A stretch of 19,457 bases of DNA, from the NCBI GenBank assembly GCA_044345075.1, contig JBIJBU010000022.1, positions 1 through 19,457 on the forward strand, given 5' to 3'. Under the pieces are notes generated by a model, which saw only the letters and a program-made list of their open reading frames with translations, was not told the origin of the DNA and searched no databases. This document shows, piece after piece, positions 1-6,858 of this stretch (position 1 is its first letter; every line of letters begins with the position of its first letter). Made by a program: the position numbers and the translations under genes. Source of the DNA: CAIKZY01 sp044345075. Lineage in GTDB: Bacteria; Actinomycetota; Actinomycetes; S36-B12.

Positions 1-1670
1 TCGACCGCAGCGATCGCGTCGACTTCAAGCGCTTCTACCTCGGTCGAGCACGTCGATTGCTGCCAGCACTGCTCTTGATGCTCATCGTCGTCGGAGCTGT
101 CGTCGCGATCTGGTATCGAGATGCGGCCTACCAATTCGCACGTGACTCCCTCGCCTCGGCGTTCTACGTGAACAACTGGTGGTACATCGCGACTGACCTG
201 TCGTATTTCGAGGAAATCGGCCGTCCGCCGCTCCTGACCCATCTGTGGAGTCTCGCGGTCGAGGAGCAGTTCTACCTGATCTGGCCATTCCTCGCCTTCC
301 TCGTCTACCGGCGCTTTCACCGCCGAGGAGTCGGGATCTTCGCGCTAGCGCTCGCCCTCGCATCGACTGCATGGATGATCACGATGTCCGTGTCGCAGGG
401 ATTCCCCGACTTCACAGATCCCAGCAGGGCTTACTTCGGTACCGACTCACACGCAATGGGGTTGCTCATCGGTGCAGCCCTGGCCACGTTCTGGCGACCG
501 GGTCGAGTCAGCCCGATCGTCACTCCTAGCGCCCGCTGGCTTATCTCCGGCCTGGGTGTTGCTTCCTTGATCACCGTGATCGGATTTCTCGTCTTTGTCG
601 GCGAATACACACCATGGATGTATCGCGGCGGCTTCCTCGTACTCGCGGTCATTGTCGCACTGCTCATTGCCGCGGCGAGTCACCCTGCTTCGCCTCTCGG
701 TCGCATCATGGGCACGCAACCGTGGCGCTATCTCGGTCAGCGGTCTTATGGCCTTTACCTGTGGCACTGGCCGATTTTCATGCTCACCCGACCCGTGCTG
801 GACATCGCCCTCGACGGTCTCTGGCTACTGGTACTTCGACTGGCCCTCACCGTGGGCATCGCAGAACTCAGCTTCCGCTACCTCGAGATGCCGATCAGGC
901 GCGGAGCGATCGCACGATGGTGGCGCAGCGCCAAGGCCGCGGGAGGAAGTGCCCTGACTAGGGCACGCGCTATCGCCATCGCCGCGATCTCCGTCCTCGC
1001 CGCGGCTGTCTGCATTCTCGGCGTGTCACTCGCACAGGCTCAAGAGCCCACGCTCGCGGCAGACGTGGCAGCAGCCATCGGAACCGAGACCGAGGTGACC
1101 ATCGACTCGCCCCAGAGCTCACCTGCACCGTCGGGCTCCGCTTCGCCTGAAGCACCTGCTGCGACACAAGCTGGCACTGCGACCGGCATCGGTGACTCGG
1201 TCATGCTCGGAGCCCGCGAGACCTTGCGCAGTGCCATCCCCGGTATTCGCATTGACGCGGCAGTAGCGCGTTACCCCGGTGCCTTCCTCGGACGCATCAA
1301 GAAACTTCGCGCGATGAATCTCCTCGCCGACACGGTTGTGCTGCACCCGGGCACGAACGGCGTGATCCCGGAATCGATGATGCGCGAGATGCTCGACTTA
1401 TTGAGCGATCGCGAGCGCGTGGTCGTGGTAAATGACAATGTTCCGCGATCATGGACTGTAGAGAACAACAACGTGGTCTCCAAGGTCGTGCCCAACTACC
1501 CCAATGCGGTCATCGCCGACTGGAAAGCCGAGTCGAAAGCACATCCGGAGTACTTCGTCTCCGATGGGATCCATCTCTCGGGAGCCGGCAGCCGCGCCTA
1601 TGCAAACCTGATCAAGAAGGCAGCAGACCTGAAACCGACGACGCCTTCGCCTAGCACCTCCACTCAGTAG
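1..1670 (+). CDS. Acyltransferase-3 / SGNH fusion membrane O-acyltransferase (5'-truncated)
   Basis: The reading frame is open from base 3 with no start codon that fits the family, so the gene begins before the window; the TTG at 57 lies inside the conserved early segment (DFKRFY...RRLLPAL), not at the true start. About 556 residues remain. They comprise multiple hydrophobic membrane helices with acyltransferase-3 motifs (SLAVEEQFYLIWP near 248-286 and YGLYLWHWPIF near 748-780), then a Pro/Ala/Ser-rich linker (about 1040-1180), then an extracytoplasmic SGNH-like domain. That domain has the Ser motif G-D-S at 1191-1199, a GTN block near 1350 and D-G-I-H at 1563-1574 supplying Asp and His. This is the architecture of OatA/OafA-type enzymes that carry acetyl groups across the membrane onto cell-wall or surface glycans. 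The acceptor (peptidoglycan, polysaccharide or lipid) cannot be read from the sequence. The expected N-terminal catalytic His lies outside the window. It ends convergently with the next gene, overlapping 7 bases. Confidence 0.9.
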   Translation, partial: DRSDRVDFKRFYLGRARRLLPALLLMLIVVGAVVAIWYRDAAYQFARDSLASAFYVNNWWYIATDLSYFEEIGRPPLLTHLWSLAVEEQFYLIWPFLAFLVYRRFHRRGVGIFALALALASTAWMITMSVSQGFPDFTDPSRAYFGTDSHAMGLLIGAALATFWRPGRVSPIVTPSARWLISGLGVASLITVIGFLVFVGEYTPWMYRGGFLVLAVIVALLIAAASHPASPLGRIMGTQPWRYLGQRSYGLYLWHWPIFMLTRPVLDIALDGLWLLVLRLALTVGIAELSFRYLEMPIRRGAIARWWRSAKAAGGSALTRARAIAIAAISVLAAAVCILGVSLAQAQEPTLAADVAAAIGTETEVTIDSPQSSPAPSGSASPEAPAATQAGTATGIGDSVMLGARETLRSAIPGIRIDAAVARYPGAFLGRIKKLRAMNLLADTVVLHPGTNGVIPESMMREMLDLLSDRERVVVVNDNVPRSWTVENNNVVSKVVPNYPNAVIADWKAESKAHPEYFVSDGIHLSGAGSRAYANLIKKAADLKPTTPSPSTSTQ

Positions 1671-1981
1671 CGCGGCGCACCTGAGGACCGCATCGTGCGC
1701 GGACCCCGGTTGTTGCGTGCCGTCCAGCACGGCTTGTGCCAATGACGGCGGTGCTCGAGCCCAATCGGGTCATCAGCTGACCACGCCACCACGTGCGGAG
1801 TGCCCACCTGCACTACGTGATCGCAGCCGGGGCAGCGATAGTCCTTGTCGGAGCCAGCCCCGGTGACCTGCCGGACGTACCAATCACCATCGGGATGACT
1901 CTCGCGCCGCTGACCGCCCAGCGGATTCAGCGGTCGCTCATCATCGCGCTCATCGTTGATGCGGCGATTCTTGCGCCCCAC
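1664..1981 (-). CDS. Small Cys/His (putative zinc-binding) conserved actinobacterial protein
   Basis: A 105-residue protein with a GTG start at 1981, only 2 bases after the stop of the dehydrogenase gene, so it is the last gene of that operon. The N-terminus (residues 1-30) is charged and low in complexity. The core contains DGDWYVRQVTGA (31-42), then C50-P-G-C53, then H63 and a cluster H80-W-H82-K-P-C85-W. The CxxC plus HxHxxC spacing suggests one structural zinc site. I recognise it as a family of short actinobacterial proteins often labelled hypothetical or, without clear basis, ATP/GTP-binding; no P-loop is visible here. It has no signal peptide or membrane segment. Its biochemical role is unknown and I infer none. 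Its stop (TGA, 1666-1664) lies inside the 3' end of the convergent acyltransferase gene. Confidence 0.8.
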   Translation of the reverse strand: MGRKNRRINDERDDERPLNPLGGQRRESHPDGDWYVRQVTGAGSDKDYRCPGCDHVVQVGTPHVVAWSADDPIGLEHRRHWHKPCWTARNNRGPRTMRSSGAPRY

Positions 1982-1983
1982 GA

Positions 1984-3762
1984 CTAGCTCTCGTAGACGC
2001 GGAAACCTCGACCGGACTTATGACCGAGGTAGCCAGCTGTCACGAGGTGCTCCAAGCGCGGGGCTGGCGCGAAGCCAGGCTCGCGGAATTCCAGGTAAAG
2101 CGTGCGCTGGATCTCCAGTGCCACATCGAGACCAACAGTGTCGAGCAGTTCAAAGGGGCCCATCGGCAGGCCACAACCACGCTTCATGGCCAGGTCGATG
2201 TCATCGGTGGACGAGTAGTTGGCTTCGACCATTCGAATGGCGTCATTCAGATATGGGAACAGCAGGGCATTAACGATGAAACCTGCACGATCACCGCATA
2301 CGACCGGGTGCTTACCGAGCTCTTCGACAAACAAACGCGAGCTTTCGAGCGTTTGCACTCTCGTGGCAACTGTCGTGATGATCTCCACGAGCCTCATTAC
2401 GGGTGCCGGATTGAAGAAGTGAATGCCGATCACATCGCTGGGCCGCGTGGTAGCCGCCGCGAGGTCGACTACAGGGAGGCTTGATGTAGTCGTGGCCAGG
2501 ATCGCACCCGCACGACAGACCGTGTCGAGCTCTCGGAAGAGCGCCAACTTCGGCTCAATCTCCTCGACAATGCACTCGATGACGAGATCACAGCCCCCTA
2601 GCGCGCTGAGCTGGGTGCTGATGGTGATGCGAGCGAGCGCAGCATCGCGGTCAGCGGCATCGAGTTTGCCTTTATCGACGGCCTTCGCCGTGCTGTTTTC
2701 GATCTTTGATCGCGCACGCTTCACGCTCGTGTCGCTTCGTCCGACGAGAACAACGTCCTTGCCAGCCTTCGCAATGACTTCGGCTATACCGGAAGCCATT
2801 GTCCCGGTTCCCACGACGCCAACAGAAGCTACGGATCGACCTGCTGCGACTGCGGTTGACTCAACCGGAGTCAAAGAGTCGGGGATCACCACCGGTGAGT
2901 TGGGCGCCTCATAGGTGTAGAACCCACGGCCACTCTTGCGACCTCGCAGCCCCGCCGTGACCATCTGCTTGAGAATCGGCGACGGTGCGTGAAGCCGATC
3001 ACGCCCCTGCTTGTACATGGTGTCGAGAATTTCGTACGAGGTATCAAGGCCGATGAGATCGACGAGTGCGAGCGGGCCCATGGGGTATCCGCAACCAAGG
3101 CGCATCGCATCGTCAATGTCCTCGCGCGAGGCGTACTTCTGCTCGAACATCGACACTGCATGATTCAAGTAGCCGAAGAGGAGAGCATTCGCGATGAATC
3201 CAGCCTTGTCTCCGATGACGACAGGCTTCTTACCGAGGGACTCAGCGAATGCGACCACGGAGTCGATCGCTGAATCGTCGGAGATCACGGTGCGCACCAC
3301 CTCGACGAATGCCTGGACCGGAGCAGGGTTGAAGAAGTGCAACCCCACCACCTGAGCGGGACGCTTAGTCGCGACCGAGATATCCGTGACCGATAACGAC
3401 GAGGTGTTGGAGGCCAGAATCGTGTGAGCAGGAGTGATCTCATCAAGCTTGCCGAAGAGTTCGCGCTTGAGCTCGAGTCGCTCTGGGATCGCCTCAATCA
3501 CGAGATCAGCCGTTGATAGATCGCCCAGATTAGTCGTGAAGCTGATGCGGCCGAGCAGGGCGTCGCGATCCGTATCGGTGATCTTCCCTCTCGCTAGAGC
3601 GCGAGACGTGGATCCCTCCACGTTCGCCCGGGCGCCTGCCAGGGACAGGTCTGACATCTCAATAGCGATGACGCGGTAGCCGCTTCGAGAAATCACCTCT
3701 GCGATTCCAGCACCCATGGTGCCCAGCCCAATGACTCCTACAGTCTTGATCTCATGCGTCAT
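1984..3762 (-). CDS. Tandem-fused 3-hydroxyacyl-CoA (3-hydroxybutyryl-CoA) dehydrogenase
   Basis: This 592-residue protein is two complete single-length 3-hydroxyacyl-CoA dehydrogenases joined end to end: residues 1-286 and about 311-592, linked by a Pro/Val/Ala-rich stretch. Each half has an N-terminal Rossmann domain and a C-terminal helical domain. Aligned catalytic residues are present in both: S121/H142/E154/N192 and S427/H448/E460/N498, within the repeated HFFNPAPV and AGFI-N-ALLF motifs. The first half has GLGTMG (12-17) with E35 closing strand 2, as in NAD-dependent members. The second has GTGTMA (318-323) with G341-R342-S343, which looks NADP-like. The expected reaction interconverts acetoacetyl-CoA and 3-hydroxybutyryl-CoA, in C4 acyl-CoA metabolism. 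It starts at ATG 3762 with an AAAGGA ribosome-binding site, 20 bases after nucS. Two-domain fusions of this length occur in other actinobacteria. Which half is active with which cofactor is inference. Confidence 0.92.
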   Translation of the reverse strand: MTHEIKTVGVIGLGTMGAGIAEVISRSGYRVIAIEMSDLSLAGARANVEGSTSRALARGKITDTDRDALLGRISFTTNLGDLSTADLVIEAIPERLELKRELFGKLDEITPAHTILASNTSSLSVTDISVATKRPAQVVGLHFFNPAPVQAFVEVVRTVISDDSAIDSVVAFAESLGKKPVVIGDKAGFIANALLFGYLNHAVSMFEQKYASREDIDDAMRLGCGYPMGPLALVDLIGLDTSYEILDTMYKQGRDRLHAPSPILKQMVTAGLRGRKSGRGFYTYEAPNSPVVIPDSLTPVESTAVAAGRSVASVGVVGTGTMASGIAEVIAKAGKDVVLVGRSDTSVKRARSKIENSTAKAVDKGKLDAADRDAALARITISTQLSALGGCDLVIECIVEEIEPKLALFRELDTVCRAGAILATTTSSLPVVDLAAATTRPSDVIGIHFFNPAPVMRLVEIITTVATRVQTLESSRLFVEELGKHPVVCGDRAGFIVNALLFPYLNDAIRMVEANYSSTDDIDLAMKRGCGLPMGPFELLDTVGLDVALEIQRTLYLEFREPGFAPAPRLEHLVTAGYLGHKSGRGFRVYES

Positions 3763-3782
3763 GAGGTCATCCTTTCATTTAG

Positions 3783-4466
3783 CTAGAAGAGCCGCAGGCC
3801 GGGATCATCAGTGCCCTTGAGGGCGTCATAGTCGAGCACTACGCATCGGATTCCGCGATCCTCAGCCAGGGTGCGTGCCTGAGGCTTGATTTCCTGAGCG
3901 GCGAAGATGCCGCTCACTGGGGTAAGGATCGGGTCCCGATTGAGTAACTCGAGATACCGCGTCAATTGCTCAACCCCGTCGATCTCGCCACGACGCTTGA
4001 TCTCGACTGCCACAGTTGCCCCCTTGGCGTCCTTGCACAGTAGGTCAACTGGACCGATGGCGGTCGGAAACTCCCGTCTCACCAAACTCCAGTCCTCGCC
4101 CAGAACCGTCACATGAGTAGCGAGTAACTGCTGAAGATGCGCCTCGACTCCGTCCTTGATGAGGCCAGGATCCTGCCCGAGCTCATGCACGGTCTCGCCG
4201 AGGGTCTCATGAACGTGAATAACGAGCTGCTCCCCCGCCTTGTTCTCCACTGTCCAGACTTCGGCAACATCGTCAGGGGTGTCCTCAACCACGATGCGCG
4301 TGGTGCAGGGCGGGCTCATCCAGTTCAGCGGCTTGTACGAGCCTCCATCGGAATGAATCAGGACCGAACCATCCGCCTTCATCATGATCACCCGGGTAGC
4401 CTCAGGCAGGTGCGCGGTCAGTCGGCCCACGTAATTGACCGTGCATCGGGCAATGACAATGCGCAT
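3783..4466 (-). CDS. nucS: Mismatch-specific endonuclease NucS (EndoMS)
   Basis: A 227-residue protein matching NucS/EndoMS over its full length. The N-terminal dimerisation and DNA-binding half begins MRIVIARC and includes the conserved HSDGGSYKPLNWMSPP segment (38-53). The C-terminal RecB-like nuclease core carries D141 (GPVDLL) and E155-I-K157, the metal-binding D...ExK triad. The tail DPGLRLF ends in a short hydrophobic motif of the kind that binds the DNA sliding clamp. In actinobacteria and some archaea, which lack MutS/MutL, NucS cuts both strands at mismatches and limits spontaneous mutation and recombination between diverged sequences. The ATG at 4466 fits the family N-terminus exactly. 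It lies 22 bases after the ecm stop, has no evident Shine-Dalgarno sequence, and sits in an operon with two acyl-CoA enzymes whose metabolic link to it is not obvious. Confidence 0.95.
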   Translation of the reverse strand: MRIVIARCTVNYVGRLTAHLPEATRVIMMKADGSVLIHSDGGSYKPLNWMSPPCTTRIVVEDTPDDVAEVWTVENKAGEQLVIHVHETLGETVHELGQDPGLIKDGVEAHLQQLLATHVTVLGEDWSLVRREFPTAIGPVDLLCKDAKGATVAVEIKRRGEIDGVEQLTRYLELLNRDPILTPVSGIFAAQEIKPQARTLAEDRGIRCVVLDYDALKGTDDPGLRLF

Positions 4467-4488
4467 GTGATGGGCCTACGACTCGAAC

Positions 4489-6477
4489 TCAGCCCGCGTG
4501 TGCGGCAGATGAGTCGAGGATGACCTGCAAGACCTTGCGCATGATCACTGTCGCGTCGTAGTCCTTCGGAGTGAAGATTGCAGCAACGCCCTTCGATTTC
4601 AGCCAGGCCGCATCAGCTTCGGGAATGATGCCGCCGACCACGACGGGGATATCGACGACACCCGCTGCGGCAAGCCCCTCCAGCACATCAGGAACCAGTG
4701 CCCGATGTGAGCCCGACAGGATCGAGAGTCCGATGACATCGACATCCTCGGCGATCGCCGCAGCAACGATCTGCTCGGGAGTGAGGCGGATGCCCTGGTA
4801 GATGACCTCGAAACCCGCATCGCGAGCTCGCACGGCAATCTGCTCGGCTCCATTGGAGTGACCATCAAGGCCAGGCTTGCCCACGAGGAATCGCAGGGGC
4901 GCTCCCTTGGCAGAAGCGGCCGCCTGCACCTCGGCACGCACCTCAGCCAGAGCTTCGGAACTCGGCGGAGACGTGAGGGCGGCAGAAATTCCCGTGGGTG
5001 CGCGGTACTCGCCGAACACCTGACGAAGGGTCCCGGCCCATTCACCTGTGGTTACTCCTGCCCGTGCGCAGGCGAGCGTGGCCTCCATCAGGTTGACTTC
5101 GGTGGCAGCCTCCGCCGCGAGCCGGGCCAGGGATTCATCCACCGCCGACTGATCGCGCTCGGCCCGCCAGGTGATGAGGGCATCAATGGCCTGCTGCTCA
5201 ACAGCGGGGTCGACACTTTGCACTGCAGTGTCGAGATCGGCCAACAGCGGGTTCTCCTCCGACGACTGGAAGGCGTTGACGCCCACCACGATGTCATCGC
5301 CCGACTCGACCCGAGCGCGACGCATGGCGTGTGATTGCACGAGTTGAGTCTTCATGTAGCCCGTATCGACAGCTCTGACAGCGCCACCCATCTCAAGCAC
5401 GCGGTCGAGCTCGGCCGTGGACTCAGCCACGAGATTCGCGACTATGCCCTCGACTACGACAGAGCCCGTGAAGATGTCGTCGTACTCCAGGAGATCGCTC
5501 TCGTATGCGAGCACCTGCTGGATACGCATCGACCACTGCTGATCCCAGGGACGGGGCAGGCCAAGAGCCTCGTTCCAGGCCGGCAACTGCACGGCGCGGG
5601 CGCGCGCATCCTTGGACAAGGTCACGGCTAGCATCTCGAGAACGATGCGCTGCACATTGTTCTCGGGCTGCGCTTCGGTCAGGCCCAAGGAGTTCACCTG
5701 TACGCCGTAGCGGAATCGGCGCTGCTTCGCGTTGGTCACGCCGTAGCGCTCAGCAGTGATTCGGTCCCACATCTCGACGAAGGCACGCATTTTGCACATT
5801 TCCTCAACGAAGCGCACACCAGCGTTGACGAAGAACGAAATTCGTTCGACGACTTCGCCGAAACGCTCCTCGGAAATCTGACCGGAGTCGCGCACCGCAT
5901 CCAGAACTGCGATGGCGGTGCTGAGCGAGTAGGCGATCTCCTGCACGGGAGTCGCGCCCGCCTCTTGCAGGTGATAACTGCAGATATTGATCGGGTTCCA
6001 CTTCGGCACGTTGTTGACCGTGTAGATGATCATGTCGGTGATCAGGCGCAGGGAAGGTGCCGGCGGGAAGACGTAGGTGCCGCGCGACAGGTACTCCTTG
6101 ATGATGTCATTCTGGGTGGTGCCGGCCAGTAGCTCGGGCGAGGCCCCCTGCTCCTCGGCGACAGTCACATAAAGAGCGAGCAGCCACATTGCAGTGGCAT
6201 TGATCGTCATCGACGTATTCATCTCGCCGAGCGGGATCTCGTCGAACAACTGGCGCATGTTGCCCAGGTGCGACACTGGCACGCCCACCTTGCCTACCTC
6301 ACCGCGCGCCATTACCGAGTCCGGGTCATAGCCCGTCTGAGTCGGCAGATCAAAGGCCACCGAGAGCCCTGTCTGCCCCTTAGCCAGATTGCGGCGGTAC
6401 AGGGCATTGGACTCCACCGCAGAGGAATGACCGGCATAAGTGCGGATCAGCCAGGGACGGTCCTTCGGGTTGGGCAT
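4489..6477 (-). CDS. ecm: Ethylmalonyl-CoA mutase (adenosylcobalamin-dependent)
   Basis: A 662-residue single-chain mutase of the methylmalonyl-CoA mutase superfamily. Residues 1 to about 500 form the substrate TIM barrel (DRPWLIRTYAGHSSA at 6-20; QNDIIKEYLSRGTYVFPP; SYHLQEAGATP). Residues 527-655 form the B12-binding domain, with D538-G-H540-S-N-G543 supplying the lower axial His, then SILSGS (585-590) and VVVGGIIPE (612-620). The substrate-contact segment reads R256-Y-G-V-Q-V-N-S, where methylmalonyl-CoA mutases read RTHSQTSG. Length and motifs match the MeaA/Ecm clade, which converts (2R)-ethylmalonyl-CoA to (2S)-methylsuccinyl-CoA in the ethylmalonyl-CoA pathway. The start at ATG 6477 gives the family N-terminus. 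There is no Shine-Dalgarno sequence; a TACCCT hexamer six bases upstream suggests leaderless transcription. It leads the operon ecm-nucS-dehydrogenase-Cys/His protein. Distinguishing it from another acyl-CoA mutase rests on motif recall. Confidence 0.9.
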   Translation of the reverse strand: MPNPKDRPWLIRTYAGHSSAVESNALYRRNLAKGQTGLSVAFDLPTQTGYDPDSVMARGEVGKVGVPVSHLGNMRQLFDEIPLGEMNTSMTINATAMWLLALYVTVAEEQGASPELLAGTTQNDIIKEYLSRGTYVFPPAPSLRLITDMIIYTVNNVPKWNPINICSYHLQEAGATPVQEIAYSLSTAIAVLDAVRDSGQISEERFGEVVERISFFVNAGVRFVEEMCKMRAFVEMWDRITAERYGVTNAKQRRFRYGVQVNSLGLTEAQPENNVQRIVLEMLAVTLSKDARARAVQLPAWNEALGLPRPWDQQWSMRIQQVLAYESDLLEYDDIFTGSVVVEGIVANLVAESTAELDRVLEMGGAVRAVDTGYMKTQLVQSHAMRRARVESGDDIVVGVNAFQSSEENPLLADLDTAVQSVDPAVEQQAIDALITWRAERDQSAVDESLARLAAEAATEVNLMEATLACARAGVTTGEWAGTLRQVFGEYRAPTGISAALTSPPSSEALAEVRAEVQAAASAKGAPLRFLVGKPGLDGHSNGAEQIAVRARDAGFEVIYQGIRLTPEQIVAAAIAEDVDVIGLSILSGSHRALVPDVLEGLAAAGVVDIPVVVGGIIPEADAAWLKSKGVAAIFTPKDYDATVIMRKVLQVILDSSAAHAG

Positions 6478-6483
6478 GTTGGG

Positions 6484-6489
6484 AGGGTA
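6484..6489 (-). promoter_or_regulatory. Putative -10 element of a leaderless ecm promoter
   Basis: On the minus strand TACCCT (TANNNT) is followed by six bases (CCCAAC) and then the ecm ATG at 6477. This would place the transcription start on the A of the ATG. No Shine-Dalgarno sequence and no convincing -35 element are visible. The same geometry is seen at murA, pduO and atpI. Confidence 0.5.
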
Positions 6490-6516
6490 TCTAGGCCACG
6501 ACTCGCGGGGCAGCCG

Positions 6517-6530
6517 GTCTCACGAGAGAC
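6517..6530 (+). other. Small inverted repeat just before the DUF2007-like gene
   Basis: GTCTC-ACGA-GAGAC forms a 5-bp stem with a 4-base loop, ending 7 bases before the ATG at 6538. It contains the only purine-rich ribosome-binding candidate (GAGAG), so folding could mask it. The stem is short and may be chance. Confidence 0.3.
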
Positions 6531-6537
6531 TGCTCAC

Positions 6538-6858
6538 ATGCCGGGCTGGAATTCCTATTCCTACGTGTTTGGCCCCCTTGTCGCGGCGGGCCTCCTCCTC
6601 TTCTTCGTCTTCTTCCTGCGCTGGGCCTTCCGCCGTGGCGCCTCGGTGGTCGCGGCTCCCGCGAAGGCCGGGCGGACTGATGAATACGGCGTTCTGGTGC
6701 CGATCGCCTCCCCTGGGACCTACGTGGAGGGGGAAATCGCCCGCCGCCGACTCGAGGACGCCGGGATCAGGTGCAATCTCGCGCAGACACTCGAGGGCCC
6801 GCGGATCCTGGTGTGGCCGGCCGATGCCGACAAGGCCAAGAGGGTGCTGGCTCGTTAG
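6538..6858 (+). CDS. Small membrane-anchored protein with a DUF2007-like domain
   Basis: A 106-residue protein from ATG 6538 with one hydrophobic helix at about residues 9-31 (YVFGPLVAAGLLLFFVFFLRW) followed by basic residues, suggesting an N-out/C-in membrane anchor. The remaining segment of about 60 residues reads VLVPIASPGTYVEGEIARRR, then LEDAGIRC, and ends RILVWPADADKAKRVL. That pattern (EAEIARxRLExAGI...LLVxxxDxxxA) resembles the DUF2007 putative signal-transducing fold. Function is unknown. The frame stays open upstream to 6268, but that extension runs antisense inside the ecm start region and has no membrane-protein or family-like features, so the short start is preferred. The stop overlaps the murA stop by 4 bases on the opposite strand. 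A weak GAGAG ribosome-binding site lies 9 bases before the ATG, within a small hairpin. Confidence 0.75.
   Translation: MPGWNSYSYVFGPLVAAGLLLFFVFFLRWAFRRGASVVAAPAKAGRTDEYGVLVPIASPGTYVEGEIARRRLEDAGIRCNLAQTLEGPRILVWPADADKAKRVLAR

Noticed and set aside
6268..6537. N-terminal extension of the DUF2007-like protein
   Set aside because: It would run 210 bases antisense into ecm and place a charged, unrelated segment before the membrane helix.
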